Positions 8,782-17,850 of a stretch of 64,000 bases of DNA are shown one piece after another. Within the stretch, counting starts at the first letter, position 1; each line of letters begins with the position of its first letter. Source of the DNA: an uncultured Prevotella sp. (GTDB lineage Bacteria; Bacteroidota; Bacteroidia; Bacteroidales; Bacteroidaceae); the NCBI GenBank assembly GCA_900554695.1, contig USHV01000001.1, positions 1 through 64,000 of the forward strand, given 5' to 3'. The position numbers were made by a program, and so were the translations under genes. The notes below the pieces were generated by a model that saw only the letters and a list, made by a program, of their open reading frames with translations, ran no database searches and had not been told where the DNA came from.

Positions 8782-10449
8782 ATGGACTGGATAAACGCAC
8801 TTCTCGGCACAAACACGGCCGCACAGACCATCATTGTGCTGTCGATGATAACCGCAGCGGGACTTGCTCTTGGCAAACTTCACATACGCGGTATCTCGCT
8901 CGGAATTGCATTCGTATTCTTCGTAGGCATCATCGCCGGACAATTAGGATTCAAAGCAGACCTGCACATGGTGGGATTCGCCGAGACATTCGGACTGCTG
9001 CTCTTCGTATATACCCTCGGTCTGCACGTCGGACCGAGCTTTGTGGGCATGATGCGCAACGAAGGCGTGGCACTCAACATGTGGGGACTCGCCGTGATTA
9101 TCGTCGGCACCATACTGGCAATACTTCTGTGTCCGCTGACCGGCATCAGCATGCCGAACATGACCGGAATACTCTGTGGCGCGACAACCAATACTCCTGC
9201 CCTTGCCGCGGCACAGCAGGCACTCAACAGCGCAGGCCTGCCAAGCAGCGGAGCGGCACTGGGATGCGCCGTGACCTATCCGCTCGGAGTTGTCGGAGTG
9301 ATTCTGGCAATGATATTCATACGCCGTTTCTTCGTAAAGCCTTCCGACCTCGAGCCACGCAACAAGAGCACTGAGGACAACACATACATAGCGCAATACA
9401 TCGTTGTGAACCCGGCACTAAACAACAAAACCATCTCCGAAATATCGCAGATGACCCACCGCCATTTCATCATCTCGCGCATCTGGCGCGACGGAAAGGT
9501 GATAGTGCCGCTGGCCGAGACAAAGATGCAGCTGAACGACAGCGTGCTCGTGGTGACCAATATAGACGAATCGGAAGCCATGGACATCCTGTTCGGAAAG
9601 AAGGTGGAGAAAGACTGGAACCGCGACAAGGACCGCATCGACTGGAACGCGATAGACAGCAACGTGGAGAGTCGCGTCATACTGCTCACACGCACCAGCC
9701 TCAACGGCAAGACACTCGGTGCACTGCACATGCGCACAGCCTACGGAGTGAACGTCAGCCGAATAATGCGCGGCGACATCAAACTGCTTGCCAGCGACGA
9801 CCTGCGACTGCAATACGGCGACCATCTGACCGTTGTCGGCGCACCGAGCGACATAGAACATGCCGAGAAATTCCTCGGCAACGCCGTCCAAGTGCTCAAC
9901 GAGCCGAACCTCGGAGCCATATTCCTCGGCATGATTCTCGGTCTTGCCATAGGCATGATTCCTATCCATCTGCCGGGAATGAGCGCACCAGTGCACCTCG
10001 GCATCGCCGGCGGAGGCATCATAATGGGAATACTCGTGGGAGCACTCGGCCCGCGCGCCCACTTCATCAGCTACACCACGCGCTCCGCATCGCTCATGCT
10101 ACGCAAGCTCGGACTGTCACTCTATCTGGCGTGTCTCGGTCTGGAGGCGGGCAGCGACTTCTTCAGCACTGTGGTACGCCCCGAAGGTCTGATGTGGGTT
10201 GCCACAGGATTCATCATCACTGTCGTGCCTCTCATCATCGTGGGTCTGCTTGCCCTGCACACACGCAAGTTCGACTTCGGCACCATCTGCGGCATTCTCT
10301 GCGGCTCGATGGCCAACCCCATGGCGCTGAGCTACGCCAACGACACACTCAAAGGCGACACCGCCGCCGTGAGCTACACGTCGGTTTATCCGCTCGGAAT
10401 GTTCGTCCGGGTGATAATAGCACAGATAATCATCATGTTCTCCGTCTGA
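8782..10449 (+). CDS. AspT/YidE/YbjL-type transporter
   Basis: A 555-residue membrane protein with the arrangement of the aspartate:alanine exchanger/YidE family. There is an N-terminal block of about five membrane helices (residues ~1-185) and two cytoplasmic RCK_C (TrkA-C) domains (~205-285 and ~290-375, the second containing 'VGAPSDIEHAEKFLG'). A second membrane block (~380-555) repeats the first, e.g. GILCGATTNTPAL against GILCGSMANPMALSYAND. The inverted duplication and paired RCK_C domains are diagnostic. Substrates are known only for AspT (aspartate/alanine); this one is unassigned. Transcription comes from the duplicated promoter region just upstream and ends at the hairpin at 10486. 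Confidence 0.9.
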   Translation: MDWINALLGTNTAAQTIIVLSMITAAGLALGKLHIRGISLGIAFVFFVGIIAGQLGFKADLHMVGFAETFGLLLFVYTLGLHVGPSFVGMMRNEGVALNMWGLAVIIVGTILAILLCPLTGISMPNMTGILCGATTNTPALAAAQQALNSAGLPSSGAALGCAVTYPLGVVGVILAMIFIRRFFVKPSDLEPRNKSTEDNTYIAQYIVVNPALNNKTISEISQMTHRHFIISRIWRDGKVIVPLAETKMQLNDSVLVVTNIDESEAMDILFGKKVEKDWNRDKDRIDWNAIDSNVESRVILLTRTSLNGKTLGALHMRTAYGVNVSRIMRGDIKLLASDDLRLQYGDHLTVVGAPSDIEHAEKFLGNAVQVLNEPNLGAIFLGMILGLAIGMIPIHLPGMSAPVHLGIAGGGIIMGILVGALGPRAHFISYTTRSASLMLRKLGLSLYLACLGLEAGSDFFSTVVRPEGLMWVATGFIITVVPLIIVGLLALHTRKFDFGTICGILCGSMANPMALSYANDTLKGDTAAVSYTSVYPLGMFVRVIIAQIIIMFSV

Positions 10450-10485
10450 ACACTTATCACGAATACATGCCCACCTATATATAAT

Positions 10486-10524
10486 AACCCCGACGTCGCT
10501 TCGCGCTGACGCCGGGGTTGTTTC
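10486..10524. terminator. Bidirectional terminator between transporter and dxs
   Basis: AACCCCGACGTC (10486-10497) pairs with GACGCCGGGGTT (10508-10519) with one mismatch around a 10-nt loop, followed by GTTTCG on the plus side and an AT-rich run on the minus side. It lies between two convergent genes. Confidence 0.75.
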
Positions 10525-10570
10525 GTATTATGCAGCGACCTGTGCCATGACAGGCCGCCTTCAGCACAGT

Positions 10571-12331
10571 TTACTTGTTCATGATGCCGCGTATCTCCTC
10601 GACAATCTGCTCGTCGGTGAGCTTGTTGTCGCGCATCAGCTGCCGGACATCGTAGCGGTCGTAAAGTGCTTTCTTCACGCCGAAGTTCATTGTCTTCATG
10701 TCCGAAGGACCGTAGAAGCGGCTTATGCGCTCGCCGAAACCACCGTCCACACAGCCATCCTCCAGCGTCACAACCAGCTGATGGTCTGCCTTCAGGCTCT
10801 CAAGCAGCTCCTCGTCAGTGCCACTGATATAGCGCGGATTTATCACCGTAGCCTCTATGCCGCACTCCTTCAGCGCGTCGGCCACACGTTCTGCCTTGGC
10901 GAAGAAGTTGCCCAGACCTATCAGAGCCACGCCACTGCCGCGACGCACCACCTTGTAGCGGTTGAGCTCTGAATAGTCGGTGTCGCACGGTTCGGCGCTG
11001 TGATGCACCTCTCCTTCCGGCACACGCAGTGCGACAGAATATTTGTCCTGCTCTATTGCCCACTTCTCCATGGCTATCATCTCCTCCACCGATACCGGAG
11101 CGAGATATACAAGGTTTGGAATATGGCTCAACATCGGGATGTCGAAGAAGCAGATGTGAGTGAAATCATTCATTCCGAAGACCGATGCACCCACCACGTT
11201 TATCACGGCCGGATTGCCGTTCACGCAGAGGTCCTGCGCCATCTGGTCGTAAGTACGCTGCAGGAAAGTGGCGTAAGTGCTGAACACCGGATGCGCACCG
11301 CGGCGCGCCATGCCCGACGCCATTGCCACTGCCTCTTCCTCGGCGATGCCCACATCCACGTGCTGTGCGCCCGCCTCGCGGCGCTGTTCGGGTCCGAAGC
11401 CCAGCGATGCCGGCACAGCTGCCGATATGCACACCAGCTTCTCGTCGCGCTTCATCTCCTCTCTGAGCCAGTTGCCCAGAATCTGTGCCGAGCTCTCCTT
11501 AGCCTCGACAGGCTTCAGCACGCCCGTCTCTATGTCGAACGGCATGTTCCAGTGCCACTGCTCCTTGTTCTCCACGGCCGGATCCCATCCGTGTCCCTTC
11601 TCCGTGTGTATATGAACCACTGTCGGATGCGGAGTGTCCTTAACGGCCTTGAAAGCCTCGATGAGCGTCTCGATGTTGTTGCCCTGCTCCACATACTTGT
11701 AGTCGAAGCCCATCGCCTTGAATATGTTCAGCTCAGCCTCGCCGTTTGTCTCGCGCAGCAGTTTAAGGTTGCGGTACAATCCGCCGTGGTTCTCGGCTAT
11801 AGACATCTCGTTGTCGTTCACCACTATTATTATATTGGTGCCCAGCTCGGCAGCCATGTCAAGGCCTTCGAAAGCCTCGCCTCCGCTCAGCGAGCCGTCG
11901 CCTATCACCGCCACCACGTTCTCCTTGCCTCCGAGAATGTCGCGCGCCTTCTGCAGACCGGTGGCAAGAGCCACCGACGTAGAGGTATGACCAATCTCGA
12001 AGCAGTCGTATTCGGGCGACTCCGCCGGACTGCTGTAGCCCGACACCTCGGCCATGCGCGTGCTGTCGATGAATCCGTAAGCACGTCCCGTAAGCATCTT
12101 GTGCGGATATATCTGGTGCGACACATCGAACACGATCTTGTCTTCCGGCATATTGAATACATAGTGCAGTGCAATCGTAGCCTCCACGAATCCGAGGTTA
12201 GGACCCACGTGTCCGCCTATCATACTGTCACGTTTGAGTATGCCTCCGCGTATCTCGGCGGCAAGAAGTCTCAGTTTTTCTGCCGGCAGGTTCTTGATGT
12301 CTGCCGGTGATTTTATATTTTCCAGTAACAT
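10571..12331 (-). CDS. dxs: 1-deoxy-D-xylulose-5-phosphate synthase, short clade
   Basis: A 586-residue thiamine-diphosphate enzyme that would make DXP from pyruvate and glyceraldehyde 3-phosphate at the head of the MEP isoprenoid pathway. Visible motifs are GGHVGPNLG and KIVFDVSHQ near the N-terminus, GDGSLSGGEAFEGLD with a downstream VNDNEMSIAEN (the ThDP/Mg site), a transketolase pyrimidine domain with VDVGIAEEEAVAMASG, and a C-terminal transketolase domain (INPRYISGTD, LEDGCVDGGFG, DRYDV). It is ~40-50 residues shorter than E. coli-type Dxs. The histidine usually found in the AEQHAV/AEEHAV motif is glutamate here (GIAEEEAV). Either it is a working short-clade Dxs or a paralogue with altered chemistry; I favour the former. 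Confidence 0.8.
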   Translation of the reverse strand: MLLENIKSPADIKNLPAEKLRLLAAEIRGGILKRDSMIGGHVGPNLGFVEATIALHYVFNMPEDKIVFDVSHQIYPHKMLTGRAYGFIDSTRMAEVSGYSSPAESPEYDCFEIGHTSTSVALATGLQKARDILGGKENVVAVIGDGSLSGGEAFEGLDMAAELGTNIIIVVNDNEMSIAENHGGLYRNLKLLRETNGEAELNIFKAMGFDYKYVEQGNNIETLIEAFKAVKDTPHPTVVHIHTEKGHGWDPAVENKEQWHWNMPFDIETGVLKPVEAKESSAQILGNWLREEMKRDEKLVCISAAVPASLGFGPEQRREAGAQHVDVGIAEEEAVAMASGMARRGAHPVFSTYATFLQRTYDQMAQDLCVNGNPAVINVVGASVFGMNDFTHICFFDIPMLSHIPNLVYLAPVSVEEMIAMEKWAIEQDKYSVALRVPEGEVHHSAEPCDTDYSELNRYKVVRRGSGVALIGLGNFFAKAERVADALKECGIEATVINPRYISGTDEELLESLKADHQLVVTLEDGCVDGGFGERISRFYGPSDMKTMNFGVKKALYDRYDVRQLMRDNKLTDEQIVEEIRGIMNK

Positions 12332-12406
12332 ATCAGATAATTATTTGTGAATTTGCTGTTATGAATAAGACTTCTGCGGAATGCTCCATGCAGCTAATCT
12401 GGTGCA

Positions 12407-12465
12407 AAGATACTACAAAATCGCTTCTTCCCGAAATATTTGTATTTACCATTTTTACGGTAAAT
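12407..12465 (-). promoter_or_regulatory. dxs promoter region with adjacent inverted repeat
   Basis: CAAAGATA at 12407-12414 gives TATCTTTG on the minus strand, 76 bp before the dxs start. A 7-bp perfect inverted repeat (ATTTACC at 12444-12450, GGTAAAT at 12459-12465, 8-nt gap) lies just upstream of where the -33 box would sit, a plausible operator position. The rest of the 12332-12551 gap holds no gene that I can support. Confidence 0.45.
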
Positions 12466-12540
12466 ATTACCTTCATCAACGCCGGCCGTACACTATACGC
12501 GCAGCCACACGGCAGTGCTGTGCCGTCGTCAAATGCCTCA

Positions 12541-12577
12541 TAAAACAAAAAGGTTGTATCTGAACTCAGATACAACC
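12541..12577 (-). terminator. Terminator of the 12654-14903 secreted protein gene
   Basis: A perfect 12-bp inverted repeat, GGTTGTATCTGA (12552-12563) and TCAGATACAACC (12566-12577), is followed on the minus strand by TTTTTGTTTT. It sits 77 bp past the stop of the minus-strand gene. Confidence 0.85.
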
Positions 12578-12653
12578 CCGCATAACTCTAACCTCACGGC
12601 CAAAAATTATCGCATGATGAAATTTCTTTGTTACTTTACTTTCTTTGTATTTG

Positions 12654-14903
12654 TCATTTTACAACATGTTTCTTACCGTTCACGATATATATGCCCTTTG
12701 GCAGACCTTCGAGCGATGTGCCATCAGCCACTTTCTGGCCATTGATGTTGTAAACACCTTCCATTGCCTTGTCGCCGGGCACTTCTGTCACGATGCCATT
12801 GATGTCGGTTGTTCCGCCTTCACCTTCGATGGCCATCACCTTAGAATTGCTGCTCGTGGTAAGATCGGTTATGTACCAGCATGTACCGAGCAGACCATCC
12901 CATGCTTGCGGCAGATGATACATCTTGCCACCCGACATGACGTATGAACCTGCGGGCACAGGTGTATCACCTTGCTTTTCTCCAGGACGATGATAGAAGT
13001 ATGTGTAACTTAGTTTTCCGCCAGTTACTTCTACTGTACTATTATCCGGAGTGACCATACCTTTAGGACAGCTTACACCCTCGATGTTGTATATGTTTCC
13101 GTATGGGAATACCATATCCTTTGATGCGACAGCGTCGCCTTCTGATTTCACAGTGAATTTGTATTCCTTACCTTCACCATACTCAGACTCAGGGTCAGGT
13201 GCGTTTGTCACACAGATAAGATAGCATCCTCCGCGCTCTATTGCTGGTTTGCTGTTATCGGTGAGGTCAACCGGTGTGAACAATATCTGATCCTTGTTCT
13301 GTGGGTTAACACCCTCAAGTTTGCAGAGTTTGGCGTCTTCACCGAATGTCTCTGTTATCTGAGAACCATATACATCCATAGGCAATGTGATGGCATTCCA
13401 ATTCCATTTATCATTTTTCGGTTCACTCAACACGAACTTACGGCTGAGGTGGAACGTATACGACTGCTGGTATTTGTTATGATCAACTTCATTTACATCA
13501 CGCTGATAAGCGTCAAGACCTATTGCGTTCTGTCCGATATAATACAGGCCGAAGTTATCTACATATACACGACCTTCAGTGCCTTTCTTGTTCACACCCA
13601 GCTTCAGAGTACCGGTTCCGTTGCCATCATCCGTTACATTCACATATACTCTTACTCTATGGGAAGACTCGTCCGGTTCGTATGCATTTCCCTTCGCAAG
13701 GAAATAGGCTGCTGCGACGTTGCGGCGGAAATATTGATTATTTGTACCTACTATATGTTGCGAAGGGAAATCATCAGTCCAATAATCATAATCAAGAGCC
13801 TCCTTAAAGTCACTTACATAACCATCAAAAGTAGTTTGATCTTCATCGTTGAGCACCGGTATCAACGTTTCTGCTCCGTTAGCGAACAGATATGCATTTG
13901 AAGCACCTGTTGTATTATCATTATTGTATGCACCGTTCTTATATGTTGCATAGTCATTCTTGTCGAAGAAAGCCTGTGCCTCTACCATATAAAGTCCAGG
14001 TTTCAGACCTGTGATTTCCTGAAAGAACTCTACGGGAGACTCTTCACTCGCATTAACAGCTCCTATCTCAAGACATCCGAAAGCACCGTAAGCCCTCGCA
14101 TAGTCATCACTATTTTGAAAACCTTCATCACCTTGTTGGATAGCTCCAAGATGCGGATCAATGGTTGTGCAATAGTCGTCATTGCTATAATTCAGACCTG
14201 TCACCTTCCAGAATAGGTTATTCTCATCACTTACATTTCTGAGGAAGCGTGAGTTTCCTATAAGTCCGGTAATGTTGTAACGTCCCTGCTGTGCGACAGC
14301 TTCCAATATTGTATTATAATCGTCACGCTTTATCAGACACCATTCATCCGGTCTTAAACGTGAATCTACTACATGAACATAGCCAACGCCATCGCCACCA
14401 TCATAATGAGTATACCAATAAGTTCTTTGTCTATCACCAATAAAGGATAACTCATATATGTTATCTTTTCCGGCTACTGGGGTGAAACGTATATCAGAAT
14501 CATCTGTGCCTCTGTCTATATATGTCTTATATGTATTCCAGACATCTCCGGGGTTATAGATATCCACACCAAGATATCCACCTTTATGAGATGGATTATA
14601 AATAGCAGACTCAAGACGATATTTTCCATCAGTTGTTTTAGTAACCTCAAAGCGTATTCCTCTATCGCTCAATACAGCCTGCGCTCCGAATTCTCCACCA
14701 CCATGCACGAATTTCTTGTTGGTAACATTATACAGATAGACATAAACAGGAGTTTTTCCATCGTCTTCCATCTTATCTGCAACATCCGCAGGATTGACAG
14801 CCTTATCCAGCAGCATGTCGTCAATGGTCTGGGCGAAGCCACTCTGTGTGCCACCCAATATCAGGAACAATATCCCGATAAACAATTTAGTAAAATGCTT
14901 CAT
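12654..14903 (-). CDS. Large secreted protein of YVKP cassette 1
   Basis: A 749-residue secreted protein. I chose the ATG at 14903 because it begins a clean signal peptide (MKHFTKLFIGILFLILGG, cut after SGFAQ); the reading frame extends 8 codons further upstream. It has no family I can name. It is rich in Asn, Asp, Gly and Tyr, and probably all-beta. It parallels the 784-residue protein at 33788 along most of its length: RFLRNV/RFLRNM, YGAFG, GLKPGLYMVEAQAF/GLKPGTYVITAQAF, YFRRNVAA, EGRVYVDNFGLYY/QGRVYVDNIKIYY, FGEDAKLCKLEG/FGDDVKLCHLKG. The tail GVYNINGQKVADGTSLEGLP-KGIYIVNGKKHVVK looks like a short sorting signal. It follows the small YVKP protein after 40 bp. Probably surface-exposed or released; role unknown. 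Confidence 0.75.
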   Translation of the reverse strand: MKHFTKLFIGILFLILGGTQSGFAQTIDDMLLDKAVNPADVADKMEDDGKTPVYVYLYNVTNKKFVHGGGEFGAQAVLSDRGIRFEVTKTTDGKYRLESAIYNPSHKGGYLGVDIYNPGDVWNTYKTYIDRGTDDSDIRFTPVAGKDNIYELSFIGDRQRTYWYTHYDGGDGVGYVHVVDSRLRPDEWCLIKRDDYNTILEAVAQQGRYNITGLIGNSRFLRNVSDENNLFWKVTGLNYSNDDYCTTIDPHLGAIQQGDEGFQNSDDYARAYGAFGCLEIGAVNASEESPVEFFQEITGLKPGLYMVEAQAFFDKNDYATYKNGAYNNDNTTGASNAYLFANGAETLIPVLNDEDQTTFDGYVSDFKEALDYDYWTDDFPSQHIVGTNNQYFRRNVAAAYFLAKGNAYEPDESSHRVRVYVNVTDDGNGTGTLKLGVNKKGTEGRVYVDNFGLYYIGQNAIGLDAYQRDVNEVDHNKYQQSYTFHLSRKFVLSEPKNDKWNWNAITLPMDVYGSQITETFGEDAKLCKLEGVNPQNKDQILFTPVDLTDNSKPAIERGGCYLICVTNAPDPESEYGEGKEYKFTVKSEGDAVASKDMVFPYGNIYNIEGVSCPKGMVTPDNSTVEVTGGKLSYTYFYHRPGEKQGDTPVPAGSYVMSGGKMYHLPQAWDGLLGTCWYITDLTTSSNSKVMAIEGEGGTTDINGIVTEVPGDKAMEGVYNINGQKVADGTSLEGLPKGIYIVNGKKHVVK

Positions 14904-14943
14904 GTTATTTACTTTCAATTTATACACCGTTATTTGTTACACA

Positions 14944-15153
14944 TTAATCCCATACAGAATAAGAGTTCTGCTCATAGTATTGCTTTTCCAAGTCAGTTCC
15001 GTCATCGCCCGGCATTGTTCCGTCATCCACGATATCAACGCCCGCATCTGTTTGTTCACCGGTGGTATTGTACGATGAATAACTTGCCATAACCGGCTCA
15101 GCCTCCATACCAATAACCGTAACCAGAGGTTTCACATACTTTTTTTTCTTCAT
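14944..15153 (-). CDS. Small YVKP...VWD protein 1
   Basis: A 69-residue acidic protein. The N-terminus MKKKKYVKPLVTVIGMEAEP is followed by VMAS, then a Gly/Asp/Thr-rich middle and the end YSVWD. The protein at 36160 has the same layout (MTKKSYVKP, a short aliphatic-alternating stretch with AEN-PLLAIS, a Gly/Asp-rich middle, YNVWD) and also precedes a large secreted protein. The lack of a classical signal peptide, a conserved leader-like N-terminus and a variable middle recall precursor peptides, but no tailoring enzyme or peptidase-transporter lies nearby. It is a real gene on the strength of the paralogous context; function unknown. Confidence 0.7.
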   Translation of the reverse strand: MKKKKYVKPLVTVIGMEAEPVMASYSSYNTTGEQTDAGVDIVDDGTMPGDDGTDLEKQYYEQNSYSVWD

Positions 15154-15387
15154 GTCCTTATTAGTTTATAGTTTCTGTTATTAATGTTCATTATTCCATT
15201 TCGTCTACGACCAAAGTTCCTGTACGACATTGCGTACAAGGCAAGAAGTACTCAATTATTAAGAATTGATAGCGACATAACATATATTTTTGCCTAAAGA
15301 TTGACGTTGATTAGAGCGGCAAATTCTTTTTATTTATTTATTTTTTTTAATTTTCAGATATTTTGCTTAATTACATCTTTGTATATC

Positions 15388-15636
15388 ATATACCTCATTT
15401 ACAGAGGTATATACTATTTGTAAGCGGCATAAAACAGATAAAAATAAGTGTATCAGAGGGTTAGCAGTTTGTTATATATTTTCCGCCGATTGTGACTTTT
15501 ATCCGTTAAATTATGTGAACGCGAAGGCTTTTGTTAGCATAATATTTTGTTACAAAGCATATAATGGATATCTTTGTCGAAGATTTCTTTTTTAAAAAAG
15601 TATTAATGTTGCTACACCTCTGTAAATAAGGTATAT
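15388..15636. repeat. 24-bp inverted repeat pair enclosing a promoter (candidate invertible segment)
   Basis: ATATACCTCATTTACAGAGG-TATA at 15388-15411 and TACACCTCTGTAAATAAGGT-ATAT at 15613-15636 are inverted copies matching at 22 of 24 positions, 201 bp apart. The enclosed DNA holds a consensus promoter (15546-15576) reading to the right, away from the YVKP cassette whose start is at 15153. The size, arms and enclosed promoter resemble phase-variable invertible promoters of Bacteroidales. No invertase gene is in the window. The alternative is a short MITE. Confidence 0.55.
15546..15576 (+). promoter_or_regulatory. Consensus promoter inside the inverted repeats
   Basis: TTTG at 15546-15549, 19-bp spacer, TATCTTTG at 15569-15576. 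It is a full match to the Bacteroidota promoter. In the present orientation no gene lies within 1.3 kb downstream. Confidence 0.55.
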
Positions 15637-16881
15637 ACTTTTTTTTAAAAATATTCGACATATCAAACAGATTTTAGTGCGCGCCCCGTCCGGAATGTGT
15701 TTACGGACAGTTCGTTTCATGTCGGCCTGCACGTCTCCGCCGTCCACATCCCTGTGCCCCGTCCGTCGCATCACGACAGGTGCGCTACCGCCGTATTTCG
15801 TCGCGCAACGCCAATCCACGGACAGTCAACAGGTAAAGCCGACGACGATAATGTATAAATATGCAGTTCTGCAAATCGGTTTTGCATAAATATTCACCCT
15901 CAACTCGAAATTAAGCCACTTATTTCGCGCCACAAAACTTTTGGCCGCAAATACGCGAGTTTTGAGCGATTTGCGCAAGTGGTTGTCAGTCAGCGGTTTG
16001 CGCTTTACGGCAATCCGACGGCCCCGGTGTCGCGTTGCAAAATGGCCCATATTGCAGTCCGAAATGGCCCATTTCGTGCTGCGATATGCCCAATATCGTG
16101 CTCTGATATGGCCCGTTTCAGGGTGCGAAAAAGCCCATTTCGCAAAACCGACCGATTTTTCATGCCTTTCGGAAGCGGGAATCATACGGGTAGATAAAGA
16201 AAATTACGTCCGGAAAAGCCCTTTTCGCCGCGCTCCGTTTTCTATTTCGCGAAAAAATTTTGTCAGGATTTTTTACTTTTCAAATTGCATATATATGCAG
16301 AAAACCGCGTCATTAAGCCCGTTTCGCCACGGCCTGCCCGGCTGACTCACCGCGCCCGGTCGAGCCTCGTCCGCCTGCAAGCCGCGTAACGGAATGGCGC
16401 ACCGTATATCTGTAAAAATGGTTGTTTTCTCCGTAATATCTTTGCGGCCGCCGACAATGTTTTTGCATATCTTTGCACCGTGGGCGTAACATTGCTGCGC
16501 ACGACGCGCAGCCCCACTCTACCGCCATACATCTGCGAGCGTGTGCACAGCCCTTGCGACAAGCCCTGTGCACACGCCACAGTTTACCGACGAAAGGCCC
16601 GTGACGGCACGCAACAACAGGGCGCACCATGCGCCGAATGACAGACAGTAAGGTGTAACGCTATTTTTTTGTATCCGAGATGCGGATATTTCCGTTTTTT
16701 TCATAACTTTGTCAACATATAAGACCTTTAACAGTCTCATTCTGAAACAACCTGACAAAGCGCACACCGCCACCGCGACGCAACCAGCCCGACAGGCGAC
16801 GGCACGACACATCAACGCACGCCCACACAAGGACACGACGTCCTGACAAACCGGACAAAACCATTTAAACAATAAAAAGAT
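15637..16881. other. Long intergenic region upstream of the redox operon
   Basis: No gene I can support. It contains a diverged member of the 22-bp-array element family: a CGCAAATACGC arm near 15947, then the array at 16039-16141. Several TATCTTTG or TAACTTTG boxes in plus orientation (16437, 16468, 16704) lie before the operon that starts at 16882. The nearest, TAACTTTG at 16704-16711, is 171 bp from the first start codon. Confidence 0.5.
16039..16141 (+). repeat. 22-bp-period near-palindrome array A (5 units)
   Basis: Five 15-nt units start at 16039, 16061, 16083, 16105 and 16127 (for example GAAATGGCCCATTTC, GATATGCCCAATATC), separated by 7-nt spacers (GCAGTCC, GTGCTGC, GTGCTCT, AGGGTGC). 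The period is exactly 22 bp. Units are perfect or near palindromes made of GAAAT/GATAT-type half sites around a GGCC-like core. Related arrays lie at 27257, 50461 and 58955. Confidence 0.9.
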
Positions 16882-17829
16882 ATGATCAGAAGACTTTTGC
16901 TTTCCACATTTGTATTATTATTGTCGGCAGCCGCAATGGCGCAGTCGAAGGTTTACGTGACGCGCGACATCTCGCCAGAATCGCTCATAAAGATATACGA
17001 GGCGCTCGGACGCAAGGCAAAGGGCCGCGTGGCAGTGAAAGTGAGCACCGGCGAGGCCGGCAACCCCAACTATCTGCAGCCCTCGCTCATCGGTCCGCTG
17101 GTGAAGAAGGTGAACGGCACCATCGTAGAGTGCAACACGGCTTACGGCGGGCGCCGCAGCAGCACGGAGGAACACATGCGCGTGGCTGAGGAACACGGAT
17201 TCACCAAGATTGCCAAGGTGGAGATAATGGACGCCAAGGGCGAGTTCAAGATACCTGTGCGCGACACCACCAACATAAAGTACGACCTCGTGGGAACGGG
17301 ACTGAAGAACTACGACTTCATGATAAACCTCGCCCACTTCAAGGGTCATCCCATGGGCGGCCTGGGCGGAGTGATAAAGAACCAGAGCATAGGCGTGGCC
17401 TCTGCCAACGGCAAGGCGTACATCCACTCGGCGGGCTATCAGAACAAGGTGGAGGGTGTCTGGGGACACACTCAGAATCAGGACGGATTCCTCGAGTCGA
17501 TGGCCGCGGCCGCACAGGCAGTGGCCGACTACTTCGGCGACAACATCCTGTACATCAGCGTGATGAACAACATGTCGGTGGACTGCGACTGCGTGTCGAA
17601 GCCTGAGAGTGTGAAGCTGAAGGATTACGGCATTCTGGCATCGCTCGACCCCGTGGCTCTCGACCAGGCTTGCGTGGACATCATCTTCAACATGACTCCA
17701 AGCGAGGGCAACGACAACGCTCCGCTCGTTGAGCGCATCAAGTCGCGCCACGGCACACACACCATTGAGCACGCGGAGAAGATAGGTCTGGGCAGCCGCA
17801 AATATCAGCTCATCAGCATAGACAAATAA
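16882..17829 (+). CDS. Secreted DUF362-domain protein
   Basis: A 315-residue protein with a signal peptide (LLSTFVLLLSAAAMAQ). The DUF362 domain spans residues ~25-280, with VAVKVSTGEAGNPNYLQPSL, a HFKGHPMGGLGGVIKNQSIG segment and LASLDPVALDQACVDI, all typical. DUF362 proteins often sit beside ferredoxins and are believed to act in Fe-S or redox processes, but the reaction is not established. It lacks the ferredoxin domain that many relatives carry; the polyferredoxin two genes downstream may supply it. First gene of a five-gene operon (gaps 21, 12 and 54 bp, then a 4-bp overlap). Confidence 0.85.
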   Translation: MIRRLLLSTFVLLLSAAAMAQSKVYVTRDISPESLIKIYEALGRKAKGRVAVKVSTGEAGNPNYLQPSLIGPLVKKVNGTIVECNTAYGGRRSSTEEHMRVAEEHGFTKIAKVEIMDAKGEFKIPVRDTTNIKYDLVGTGLKNYDFMINLAHFKGHPMGGLGGVIKNQSIGVASANGKAYIHSAGYQNKVEGVWGHTQNQDGFLESMAAAAQAVADYFGDNILYISVMNNMSVDCDCVSKPESVKLKDYGILASLDPVALDQACVDIIFNMTPSEGNDNAPLVERIKSRHGTHTIEHAEKIGLGSRKYQLISIDK

Positions 17830-17850
17830 ACATAACCATACAATAACATT

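Noticed and set aside
11000..12310. 436-codon open frame antisense to dxs
   Set aside because: Shadow frame; no domain features, while the minus-strand frame is a clear Dxs.
14944..15153. RiPP precursor peptide
   Set aside because: Leader-like N-terminus is suggestive, but no tailoring enzyme, peptidase or exporter is nearby, so I call it a small protein of unknown role.
16039..16141. CRISPR array at the 22-bp repeats
   Set aside because: Repeat units are 15 nt, spacers 7 nt and drawn from a small set, and no cas genes are present; not CRISPR.
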